A DNA stretch of 15,632 bases from Carnobacterium_A sp049673005. GTDB taxonomy: Bacteria; Bacillota; Bacilli; Lactobacillales; Carnobacteriaceae. Of the stretch, positions 7,270 to 14,010 are shown in pieces (positions within the stretch are counted from its first letter, which is position 1; each line of letters starts with the position of its first letter). Under the pieces are notes generated by a model. It did no database searches and was not told where the DNA came from. It worked only from the letters and a program-made list of their open reading frames with translations. The position numbers and the translations under genes were made by a program. The stretch spans positions 1-15,632 of the forward strand of contig NZ_JBATXB010000022.1 of assembly GCF_049673005.1 (NCBI RefSeq), given 5' to 3'.

Positions 7270-8295
7270 TTAATACTTCACCACTTTATCTTTCTTAATT
7301 CTTTGTTTAAATACGTGGTACGTCCATCCTTGATAAGCTAATACGAATGGTAAAACCGTTAGTGACATCCATGTCATTATTTTTAGTGTATAAGGTGAAC
7401 TAGAAGCATTCACAATTAATATATCATTCGCTGATGAAATTGAGCTAACCATGACGCGTGGAAATAACCCAACAAATAATAGTGCTACTAAGCTTATTAT
7501 CGTTAACCCACTTGTTATGAAAGCTAAAAACTCTTTCCCTTTATAAACACCATAGGTGGCTAGTATGCTTAACACAACCATTGATAATAACAAAGCTACT
7601 GTTGCTGTAAAATGTAAAGCAAAGAAATCCGTTGATGTGTATAACAAGACAGCGAATACGATTAACCCTACAAATAAACCAACATATAATTTCTTAGCGT
7701 AGTCATTAGCCCGAACTCTTATGTCCCCTAGTGTTTTTAAACTAATGTAATTCAATCCATGCAAGAATGAAAGCAACGTTAAAGCAATCCCTCCAACAAC
7801 TGAAAATGGTGTGAAATAATCTGCAAAAGTCGCAAACATATTGCCATCTTTATCTAATGGCATTCCTTGGACCATACTTGTAAACATTAAACCGAAAAAG
7901 AATGGCGGAATGACACTGCCCACGAATAGTGTCCAATCCCATATTGAACGACCTTTTTCGCTTTCCATTTTCCCACGAAATTCAAATGAAACACCGCGAA
8001 TAATCAGCCCGAATAAGATTGCTAGCAAAATTAAGTAATACCCACTAAATAAAGAAGCGTACCAGTGAGGAAACGAAGCAAACATAGCTCCTCCTGCTGT
8101 AATTAACCAAACTTCATTCGCGTCCCATACCGGACCAATCGTTGCAATTAATTGGTCTCTTTCTTCCTTATCTCTGGCTAAAAAACGCGTCGACATGCCA
8201 ACACCAAAATCAAATCCTTCAAGAAAAAAGAAACCGGCAAACAAAAGACCAATGAATAAAAACCAAAGAAATTGTAATGTACTTATATCAGCCAT
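7270..8295 (-). CDS. cydB: Cytochrome bd ubiquinol/menaquinol oxidase subunit II
   Basis: A 341-residue integral membrane protein with about eight to nine helices, partner of CydA in the quinol oxidase. The N-terminal FLEGFDFGVGM (24-34) and GPVWDANEVW (54-63) blocks are the conserved CydB signatures; these residues line the proton/oxygen path next to the hemes. Length is normal for the family (330-380). The start codon shares its A with the cydA stop (TAATG), so the two subunits are translationally coupled, which suits equimolar assembly. Confidence 0.95.
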   Translation of the reverse strand: MADISTLQFLWFLFIGLLFAGFFFLEGFDFGVGMSTRFLARDKEERDQLIATIGPVWDANEVWLITAGGAMFASFPHWYASLFSGYYLILLAILFGLIIRGVSFEFRGKMESEKGRSIWDWTLFVGSVIPPFFFGLMFTSMVQGMPLDKDGNMFATFADYFTPFSVVGGIALTLLSFLHGLNYISLKTLGDIRVRANDYAKKLYVGLFVGLIVFAVLLYTSTDFFALHFTATVALLLSMVVLSILATYGVYKGKEFLAFITSGLTIISLVALLFVGLFPRVMVSSISSANDILIVNASSSPYTLKIMTWMSLTVLPFVLAYQGWTYHVFKQRIKKDKVVKY

Positions 8296-9707
8296 TAGTT
8301 AAATGCCCCCTTTTCAAATGGATCGTCACTTTTTTTACTCTCTTTATCTTCTTTTTCTTGTCTATCATAGGGACCAGCTTGAACTTCTTTTCTTACAAAG
8401 TAAACCATCACTCCACCAATAATAGAGAAAAGTGTGAAATAAATAAGGTTACTAATGAACAATGAAGTAGCTGAAACATTTGGTGATATGCTATCTGCCA
8501 TTGTATATAAACCATAGACAGTCCACGGGAAACGACCTAATTCCGTAACTAACCATCCAGCAGTATTGGCTATAAACGGAACAAACAGAGTGAATCCAAT
8601 GACATAAAGTAACCAGTTCATTTTCAATAGTGTTTTCTTACGTAAGCTAAACCATAAACCGACTAGAGCTACTAAAGATAAAAATGCTCCACTACCAGCC
8701 ATAATTCTGAAACTCCAAAATAATGTCTTAACCGGTGGATAATAATCCATTTGTCCATACTCTGCTATTAATTCTTCATTAATTGTATTCATCCCACGAA
8801 TAGACCCTTCAGGTTTATTGTAAGATAGAATACTTAGCAAGTAAGGAATCTCAAGTGACCAAGTCGTTTCTTTTTTATCTGTATCATGTAAACCAATAGC
8901 GGTCCAAGATGCTGGATCGCCAGAATCTTCATACAATCCTTCTGTAGCTGCGAACTTCATTGGTTGATCAGCCACTAAAGCTTTCGTTTGCAAATCTCCA
9001 CTTCCGACAGAAATAAGTGCTCCTACTAAACCAATCACTAATCCTAAATTTAATGATTTAAGGTTAAATTCACTATCTTTTTTAGCAATCAGTCTAAATG
9101 CAGCTAACCCTGCAACAAAAAATCCGCCTAATAAAACAGCTCCAGATAAGACATGAGATACTTCATACCAGACTTTTGGGTTCGTCAATAAAACGCTAAA
9201 GTCATTTAATTCAGCACGTCCATTATTGATAACATATCCAACTGGATGCTGCATAAAACTGTTTGCAACTAGTATCCAAAAGGCTGAAAGTACAGCCCCT
9301 AAAACAACTAACCACATAAACAAGGCATGGACTTTCTTATTAAATTTATCCCAACCAAACATCCATAAACCGATAAATGTTGATTCTAAAAAGAAAGCCA
9401 TCAAAGCCTCCATAGCTAATAATGAACCAAAAATATCTCCAACGAAACGTGAGTAATCAGACCAGTTCATTCCAAATTGGAACTCTTGAATAATTCCAGT
9501 AACAACTCCTACCGCAAAACTTAAGAGGAATATTTTCCCCCAAAACTTAGCCATATCTTTATACATCTCATCTTTTTTAACAACATAAATTGTTTCCATA
9601 ATAGCAACTGATAGTCCTAAACCTATTGATAATGGCACAAAAAAATAATGAAAAATCGTCGTCATTGCAAATTGAAATCTTGCAAGCGAAAGAATATCAA
9701 AATCCAC
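8295..9707 (-). CDS. cydA: Cytochrome bd quinol oxidase subunit I (short Q-loop type)
   Basis: The 470-residue heme-carrying subunit that oxidises quinol and reduces O2 to water. Heme ligands are present: His20 and His185 (E. coli His19 and His186) and Met336 in SFRIMAG (E. coli Met393). Glu100 and Glu108 match the conserved acidic pair of the proton channel. QPMKFAATEG (248-257) carries the Lys251/Glu256 quinol-binding pair, and Glu389 precedes GRFPW (391-395), where E. coli has GRQPW. The Q-loop is short, as in Firmicutes. The C-terminus ends in a highly charged cytosolic tail (about 440-470). The start is GTG at 9705-9707, fixed by a strong AAGGAGG (9716-9722) eight bases upstream. First gene of the operon cydA-B-D-C. 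Confidence 0.96.
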   Translation of the reverse strand: MDFDILSLARFQFAMTTIFHYFFVPLSIGLGLSVAIMETIYVVKKDEMYKDMAKFWGKIFLLSFAVGVVTGIIQEFQFGMNWSDYSRFVGDIFGSLLAMEALMAFFLESTFIGLWMFGWDKFNKKVHALFMWLVVLGAVLSAFWILVANSFMQHPVGYVINNGRAELNDFSVLLTNPKVWYEVSHVLSGAVLLGGFFVAGLAAFRLIAKKDSEFNLKSLNLGLVIGLVGALISVGSGDLQTKALVADQPMKFAATEGLYEDSGDPASWTAIGLHDTDKKETTWSLEIPYLLSILSYNKPEGSIRGMNTINEELIAEYGQMDYYPPVKTLFWSFRIMAGSGAFLSLVALVGLWFSLRKKTLLKMNWLLYVIGFTLFVPFIANTAGWLVTELGRFPWTVYGLYTMADSISPNVSATSLFISNLIYFTLFSIIGGVMVYFVRKEVQAGPYDRQEKEDKESKKSDDPFEKGAFN

Positions 9708-9729
9708 TCAAAAAACCTCCTTCAAATTC

Positions 9730-9753
9730 TAGCCTTCTTTTTTAATCAGGCTA
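9730..9753 (-). promoter_or_regulatory. Small hairpin in the cydA leader
   Basis: TAGCCT (minus strand, 9748-9753) pairs with AGGCTA (9730-9735) around a 12-base A-rich loop. It ends seven bases before the cydA Shine-Dalgarno site, so it may tune translation or mRNA stability. It has no U-tract and is not a terminator. Confidence 0.35.
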
Positions 9754-9781
9754 TCTCCCTATTTTTAAAACTGCATTTTCC

Positions 9782-9809
9782 ATTATAGTCCTTCTTAAAA
9801 TAATTACAA
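9782..9809 (-). promoter_or_regulatory. Predicted cyd operon promoter
   Basis: On the minus strand TTGTAA (9804-9809) and TATAAT (9782-9787) are 16 bases apart. The -10 is perfect. Transcription would start near 9775, leaving a leader of about 67 bases before the cydA GTG. I see no clear Rex or CcpA operator overlapping it. Confidence 0.65.
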
Positions 9810-9991
9810 TGGCTATTCTATCTTCCTTCTTAAGTCGGCGAATCTACTAAAGCCACATGATTGTTTTCTTGTTTACTGCTTATTTGTACTCATTTGAAGG
9901 AACTCATGTTTCATTTATCTTTTGTTTGAGTTGTTTAAATTCGTTAGTTCCCTTCATTATTTCTTTGCTAGAAGACTAATGAGTTCAGTAG
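9810..9991. other. Non-coding region upstream of the cyd promoter with repeated AACTCAT-like words
   Basis: No gene is seen here. Within 100 bases there are four copies of an (A)ACTCAT-like word: 9888-9893 and 9901-9907 on the plus strand, 9926-9932 (TTGAGTT) and 9979-9985 (ATGAGTT) on the minus strand. Copies two and four form an 8-bp perfect inverted repeat. The word GAATCTACTAA at 9840-9850 recurs, inverted, upstream of ndh. These are possible regulator sites; evidence is only sequence repetition. Confidence 0.3.
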
Positions 9992-10029
9992 GCAATAAAT
10001 AAAGACCCATTTTCTAAATGAAAAATGGG
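9992..10029 (-). terminator. Terminator after hrtA
   Basis: On the minus strand CCCATTTT (10022-10029) pairs with AAAATGGG (10006-10013) around an 8-base loop and is followed by TCTTTATTTATT. It lies just after the hrtA stop and separates the exporter operon from the cyd operon. Confidence 0.75.
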
Positions 10030-10059
10030 CCTCATCTATCTAAACTCACTTAACTTTTT

Positions 10060-10737
10060 TTACGCTTCTTGAGAAAGCATACCGTCTTCAATTCTATAAA
10101 CCCGGTCACAATATTTCAACATCCGTTCATCATGAGTAACCATAATAGCCGCTTTACCTCTAGATTTAACTTCTTGAGCGATTAGTTTTACGACTTCAAT
10201 TGCTCGTTTTGTATCTAAGTTAGCCGTTGGTTCATCCGCTAATATTAATTCTGGATTATTCATAAATGATCGAGCGATTGCTACTCTTTGTCGCTCACCA
10301 CCAGATAATTCATTTGGGTATTTTTTTAATTTTTTTGCCATTCCTAAGTCTGACAACAGTTCTATAGCATACTTTTCAGCCTCATCTGAGACCTTTCCAC
10401 TCATTCTTTTAACAATCAGTAATTGGTCTAGTACCGTTAGATAAGGAATTAAATTAGACGTTTGTAAAATAAAACCAATTTGTTTCAACCTTACCTTAGA
10501 AAGCTCTTTTTCATTTAAAGTTGAAATATTCACATCATTTATCAGCACTTCCCCTTTAGAAGGTTGGAGCAAAGCTCCCGAAACAGATAAAAATGTGCTT
10601 TTCCCAGAACCTGAAGGCCCAATAATCGCTATAAACTCACCTGGTTTTACGGCTAACGAAACATCATTTAAGGCAATTGTTTCAAAATCGCCTTCTTGAT
10701 AAACTTTTGAAACATTTTTTAATTGTAAACCTGCCAT
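10060..10737 (-). CDS. hrtA: Heme-efflux-type ABC transporter ATP-binding protein (HrtA-like)
   Basis: A 225-residue stand-alone ATPase of the MacB/LolD branch. Walker A GPSGSGKST (40-48), Q-loop region IGFILQTSNLIPYLTVLDQL (87-106), signature LSGGE (144-148), Walker B LILADE (164-169) and H-loop His202. The IGFI-Q-S-L-PYL-V--QL block and the MNNP-ILADEPTA run match what I remember of staphylococcal and lactococcal HrtA. Its ATG overlaps the hrtB stop (TAATG), so the two are coupled. Proposed role: powers extrusion of excess heme from the membrane. A lipoprotein- or peptide-related exporter of the same branch cannot be excluded from the ATPase alone; the permease and regulator support the heme call. 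Confidence 0.75.
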   Translation of the reverse strand: MAGLQLKNVSKVYQEGDFETIALNDVSLAVKPGEFIAIIGPSGSGKSTFLSVSGALLQPSKGEVLINDVNISTLNEKELSKVRLKQIGFILQTSNLIPYLTVLDQLLIVKRMSGKVSDEAEKYAIELLSDLGMAKKLKKYPNELSGGERQRVAIARSFMNNPELILADEPTANLDTKRAIEVVKLIAQEVKSRGKAAIMVTHDERMLKYCDRVYRIEDGMLSQEA

Positions 10738-11861
10738 TATTCTACCCTCCCTAATGCTGTCAACGGATCTATTTTCGCTATTTTCAACACAGAAAAGAAT
10801 GAACTAACGACGCTAATCGCTAATAAAACTAAACTATATGAAACAACTAATGAATTGATTAAATTAAACGGCATAGAGTCTGGTAAAATAGCAGCCGTTG
10901 CGTAGGTTAAAGCAATCCCTATCGCTATACTCGCTACTGATAGGATAAACACTTGGGAAACAACCGATTTAATGATAAACCAATTGCTCGCACCGATGGC
11001 TTTCATTACACCAAACTGTTGTGTCTTTTGACTTGTTAAAATATAAAAGAATACGGCAATAACTATTGCAGAAATAATAATCAAGAAGCCAACCATCATT
11101 GAAATGGTTCCATTTTCTGCAGAATAGCCAGGAACCGCGTTAATCGTTTCCTTTTTAGAGCCTATTTGAACCGCACCAATTGCTTTCTCTATTTTTCTGG
11201 GATCAACATCTTCACCTTGTATCAAAATACTATTAACGGCATTTTTAATTCCGTTATCCGAACCTGGCGCTGCGTATTTATACTCGCGCAATTTATCTAA
11301 AGAAGAAAAGACAACTGGTTGATGACTCAATGATTGATTTTTAGTAAAACCAATAATTTCCATCTCTTGCGTTGATCCATTAATGGCTAATGTATCTCCT
11401 AATTTGAAACCTTCCTCTTTTAATGACTCATTTACAATGACTCCAGAAGGGTTATTGGGTTGCAATGTTTTTCCTGAGGTAACTTCTGGTTCCATAAATG
11501 AACCCGGTCGAATACCTGCAATCAGGACATCTACTTTTGAATTTTTATCTTCGCTGCTCTCTTTTTGACGGATAGAAGCTGATGCCGTACCTATTGGAGC
11601 TACAGCCTTAACCCCTTTTTCGTTCAACAATTCTTCTGCAGAAGATTCTGATAGAACCGATTTAGAAAAAGAAAAATCAGACTCTTCTTCAAATAACGCA
11701 TAATCAAAATCTCCATACTTTAATGTTGCTGCTCCTAAATCAGATAACCCGTTACCTAATCCCGCTAAAAAAAATACTAACCAAGAGATTAAAACAATGA
11801 TTAAACTAATCATGATGAAGCGACCTTTTGAATATTTTAATTCTTTAAGTGCTAAGAACAT
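10737..11861 (-). CDS. hrtB: Heme-efflux-type ABC permease (HrtB-like, FtsX/MacB fold)
   Basis: A 374-residue permease with the four-helix MacB layout: helix 1 at about 15-36, a large extracellular domain (about 40-250), then helices at about 253-277, 298-325 and 335-362. The N-terminus (ALKELKYSKGRFIMISLI) and the block FFYILTSQKTQQFGVMKAIG after helix 2 resemble HrtB proteins from staphylococci and enterococci, as does the C-terminal KIAKIDPLTALG. It would form a dimer with two HrtA subunits and expel heme laterally from the membrane. It lies 76 bases after the TetR gene, in the same direction, with its own promoter in that gap. A generic FtsX-family exporter is the alternative. Context, next to a heme oxidase operon, raises confidence. 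Confidence 0.75.
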   Translation of the reverse strand: MFLALKELKYSKGRFIMISLIIVLISWLVFFLAGLGNGLSDLGAATLKYGDFDYALFEEESDFSFSKSVLSESSAEELLNEKGVKAVAPIGTASASIRQKESSEDKNSKVDVLIAGIRPGSFMEPEVTSGKTLQPNNPSGVIVNESLKEEGFKLGDTLAINGSTQEMEIIGFTKNQSLSHQPVVFSSLDKLREYKYAAPGSDNGIKNAVNSILIQGEDVDPRKIEKAIGAVQIGSKKETINAVPGYSAENGTISMMVGFLIIISAIVIAVFFYILTSQKTQQFGVMKAIGASNWFIIKSVVSQVFILSVASIAIGIALTYATAAILPDSMPFNLINSLVVSYSLVLLAISVVSSFFSVLKIAKIDPLTALGRVE

Positions 11862-11907
11862 TATTCTAGCCTCATTTCAAATAAACTAACCCGTAAGTCG
11901 TAAGATT

Positions 11908-11936
11908 AGTATACCTCAAAGTTACACATCTGTCAC
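11908..11936 (-). promoter_or_regulatory. hrtB promoter with overlapping operator-like palindrome
   Basis: On the minus strand GTGACA (11931-11936) and TATACT (11908-11913) are 17 bases apart. The segment 11921-11936 is an imperfect palindrome (six of eight base pairs, GTxACAxATxTGTxAC) covering the -35 and part of the spacer. Its TGACA/TGT halves resemble the lactococcal HrtR operator as I remember it (ATGACAC-n-GTGTCAT). A binding site for the adjacent TetR protein is the obvious reading, not proven. The -35 abuts the stop codon of the regulator gene. Confidence 0.6.
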
Positions 11937-11937
11937 C

Positions 11938-12510
11938 TTATTTTATAAACATTCCTTGGCAAATAATTTCTTGCAAAAAATGGGCTCTTTCTTCTTGAGA
12001 AAGTCCTGATCGATTCGGAATTGTTACACTATGAAAGATCAGTTCGATAATGAGACTAACTGGAATAGTTTTTTTTATATAGCCTTTATCTTGTCCTACT
12101 TGAATAAATTGTTGAATTTGTTCAAAGAATAATTTGTGTAAGACACGAGACTGTTGTTTCTTCTCTTTTATTTTTTCACTTTCTGTTTTTCCGTTACTCG
12201 GAATCATAAATGAAATTTGATGAATGTCGCTGTAGCCAAAAATTAATGAGAATAATTGTTGAAACTGAGAAGGATAATCTGAAATCCATTCTATTTTATT
12301 CAAATCGTCTACCATTTTTTCCATTTCTGAAACCATATAGTCATAAATTAATTCATCTTTATTTGTATAATATTTATAAATAGCTGCTCGAGAGACATTT
12401 AGCGAGTTTGCTAGTAATCCAAATGAAAACTTGTCATACCCAACTGACAATAATAATTTATGAGTCTCCATATATATATCTTCTGTTGAAAATTTTTTTT
12501 CTCTAGCCAT
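11938..12510 (-). CDS. hrtR: TetR-family regulator, probable heme sensor (HrtR/FhtR-like)
   Basis: A 190-residue protein with a TetR N-terminal DNA-binding domain (about 8-55): the helix-turn-helix spans about 29-48, LLANSLNVSRAAIYKYYTNKDEL being the family signature. The rest is a helical ligand-binding/dimer domain. It directly precedes hrtBA in the same direction, the order found in the lactococcal hrtRBA operon, where the TetR protein releases DNA on binding heme. The ATG is supported by AGGAG (12520-12524). The C-terminal domain has several His residues (for example in the IFHSVTIPN segment) but the heme ligand cannot be assigned by eye. A regulator of a drug exporter is the alternative; the symbol rests on context. 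Confidence 0.68.
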   Translation of the reverse strand: MAREKKFSTEDIYMETHKLLLSVGYDKFSFGLLANSLNVSRAAIYKYYTNKDELIYDYMVSEMEKMVDDLNKIEWISDYPSQFQQLFSLIFGYSDIHQISFMIPSNGKTESEKIKEKKQQSRVLHKLFFEQIQQFIQVGQDKGYIKKTIPVSLIIELIFHSVTIPNRSGLSQEERAHFLQEIICQGMFIK

Positions 12511-12544
12511 TTATGATCACTCCTATCATTCAATTAACGGTACT

Positions 12545-12553
12545 AGTATACCA
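12545..12553 (-). promoter_or_regulatory. Predicted promoter of the TetR regulator gene
   Basis: TGGTATACT on the minus strand is an extended -10 element; no good -35 is seen at 17 bases. GGTATACTA is shared with the hrtB promoter, so the -10 regions of the two are alike. Transcription would start near 12538, about 28 bases before the ATG. Confidence 0.5.
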
Positions 12554-12618
12554 TCATTAATGCTTAAAGATTCCAATTTGAATGAGTAATCGCTAATTCT
12601 TCTATTTTATTTCTCAAC

Positions 12619-12654
12619 AAAAAAAGGCCCAGAAAAAATTCTGGAACCTTTTTT
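12619..12654. terminator. Terminator after dps
   Basis: CCAGAA (12629-12634) pairs with TTCTGG (12639-12644), extended through a small internal loop by GG/CC and flanking A/T tracts. It ends the dps transcript on the minus strand and would isolate it from the downstream regulator gene. The plus-strand side also carries a T-tract. Confidence 0.85.
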
Positions 12655-12669
12655 ATTCACTGATTTTAT

Positions 12670-13143
12670 TTATTCGCCTTCTAGTGGATCTTTCCCTAGA
12701 AAGGCTTGCAACATCCAAATGTGTTTATCTACATCCGTTTTATACCCAATTAACATATCTTGGGTAACATCATCGCTTGCTTCACCAGTTAATACAATCG
12801 CACGTGCTAATTCATCTCTCATTATACGTAAATCACTTACCACTGATGTTACCATATCCATATCTGTAATTTTTTCTGTATAAGGTTTTTCTTTAATAGA
12901 AGAATGATCTAAAAACTCTTGTAAGGTTGAGTAAGGTTTTCCACCAATAGCAAGTAAACGTTCAGCTAACTCATCAAATTTTTCTGTGGTCTCATTATAT
13001 AATTCTTCAAATTTTTCATGTAGTGTAAAGAAATGAGTTCCTTGTACATAAAAATGATACTGATATAATTTACTCGTTAAGACTCTATGAGCTGCCACCA
13101 AGTTATTCAGTGCTGTTTGTACTTCGGTAGTTGTTTGTGCCAT
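12670..13143 (-). CDS. dps: Dps-family ferroxidase / iron-storage and DNA-protection protein
   Basis: A 157-residue member of the Dps branch of the ferritins, close to the Listeria non-heme ferritin-like protein. It forms a 12-subunit shell that oxidises Fe(II) with peroxide and stores iron. The inter-subunit ferroxidase residues are all there: His30 (QYHFY), His42 (FFTLHEK) and Asp57 with Glu61 (FDELAERLLAIGG). The Trp that often follows the first His is Phe here. The C-terminal HIWMLQAFLGK is also family typical. There is no long Lys-rich tail, so non-specific DNA binding may be weak. AGGAGG lies at 13153-13158. The promoter carries a PerR box, predicting induction by peroxide or iron limitation. 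Confidence 0.95.
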   Translation of the reverse strand: MAQTTTEVQTALNNLVAAHRVLTSKLYQYHFYVQGTHFFTLHEKFEELYNETTEKFDELAERLLAIGGKPYSTLQEFLDHSSIKEKPYTEKITDMDMVTSVVSDLRIMRDELARAIVLTGEASDDVTQDMLIGYKTDVDKHIWMLQAFLGKDPLEGE

Positions 13144-13168
13144 GTTTCTTTTCCTCCTACAATCGTAT

Positions 13169-13186
13169 TAAAGTGTCACCACTTTA
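13169..13186. repeat. Perfect 7-bp inverted repeat at the dps transcription start
   Basis: TAAAGTG (13169-13175) and CACTTTA (13180-13186) flank TCAC. It overlaps the PerR box by three bases and spans the expected dps start point (near 13185), so it may be a second operator or a 5'-terminal mRNA hairpin. Part of it, TGTCACC, also occurs in the hrtB promoter. Confidence 0.45.
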
Positions 13187-13198
13187 TAATCATTATAA
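13184..13198. promoter_or_regulatory. PerR box
   Basis: TTATAATCATTATAA matches the PerR operator consensus TTATAATnATTATAA at every position. It covers the -10 of the dps promoter, so a metal-bound PerR there would block initiation, and peroxide would release it. Confidence 0.85.
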
Positions 13199-13220
13199 TT
13201 AAAAAAGATTGATCTGTCTA
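13192..13220 (-). promoter_or_regulatory. dps promoter
   Basis: On the minus strand TAGACA (13215-13220) and TATAAT (13192-13197) are 17 bases apart. The -10 lies inside the PerR box. The leader to the dps ATG is about 42 bases. Confidence 0.75.
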
Positions 13221-13346
13221 ACTATACAACTTAACAATGGATTGATTTAATTTTATCTCTAATTTCAAGTGTTTAAAATTGGAAACCCTTCCTTTATTTG
13301 ATACGCTATTTATAAGAACACTATCAAAAGACTAGGAGGAATTATA

Positions 13347-13925
13347 ATGGCAAAAGTTTTTAAAGATGCTTGTCAATCAGTTGAAGAAGCCGCTGCAGGA
13401 ATAGAACATTTGTTAGTAGAAGGATATGAACCTGGTGACATTACAGTTGTTACGTTTAAAGAAAATAAAGGGAAAATCGAAAGTTTAACGATTGCTGCTG
13501 TTGATTCAGTGACCCAAGCTCATCATCAATCCATTTGGGATAGAGCTAGAGATATCTTTACGGATGGCGATATAGACAATCCTCTCGGAAAATACAATCT
13601 AAAACCTTCTATTACTAAACGGTACAATAAAACAATTAAAAACGGTGGATACGTTATTTTAGTTGAAGAATCATCAACTAATAATCAGACAAATAATAAG
13701 ATTTATGCGACAGAAGCTACTAAAGAAAATGAAGATATTTTATCAACTATTGGTGAATACTCAGCTGCTCACACCGATTTTCCTAAATCTAAAAATAAAG
13801 ACTTGACTGTAGATGGTATTCCAATCAAAAAAACTGATGGAACATATGGTGGAGATCATCCTATTACTAATCCAAGCATACCAATGTCTCCTGGAACAAA
13901 TCAAGAAACAGATAATCAAGAATAA
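13347..13925 (+). CDS. General stress protein with YflT (heat-induced stress protein) domain
   Basis: A 192-residue soluble protein. Residues about 3-110 look like the YflT/GSP17M domain: an opening strand (KVFKDA), a helix (SVEEAAAGIEHLLVEGY), then the GDITVVTF strand, and later GGYVILVE near 99-106. The rest is rich in Asn, Thr, Lys and Pro, likely disordered, ending in a Gly/Pro/Asn-rich tail. The biochemical role of this domain is unknown; in Bacillus and relatives such proteins are stress induced. The ATG is fixed by AGGAGG (13334-13339). It is divergent from dps; I do not see a clear sigma-A or sigma-B promoter in the 120 bases before it, only a weak TTGGAA-N17-TACGCT (about 13280-13308). 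Confidence 0.75.
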   Translation: MAKVFKDACQSVEEAAAGIEHLLVEGYEPGDITVVTFKENKGKIESLTIAAVDSVTQAHHQSIWDRARDIFTDGDIDNPLGKYNLKPSITKRYNKTIKNGGYVILVEESSTNNQTNNKIYATEATKENEDILSTIGEYSAAHTDFPKSKNKDLTVDGIPIKKTDGTYGGDHPITNPSIPMSPGTNQETDNQE

Positions 13926-13939
13926 ACAGCAGCTATCTT

Positions 13940-13996
13940 ATACACTAAAAGCTACCCATTGAGTGAGTAAGACTCAATGGGTAGCTTTTAGTGTAT
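13940..13996. terminator. Very long perfect hairpin, probable bidirectional terminator
   Basis: Left arm 13940-13964 and right arm 13972-13996 are perfectly complementary over 25 bases, with a 7-base loop (GAGTAAG). The core AAAAGCTACCC / GGGTAGCTTTT is terminator-like for both convergent genes, but the pairing continues for eight more bases (ATACACTA / TAGTGTAT) beyond the A/T tracts, which is more than a terminator needs. Confidence 0.8.
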
Positions 13997-14010
13997 TCAT
14001 TTGTTTAAAC

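Noticed and set aside
13265..13346. Sigma-B promoter for the YflT-domain gene (GTTTAA at about 13270)
   Set aside because: No GGGTAT-like -10 lies 12-15 bases downstream, so the match is only half a promoter.
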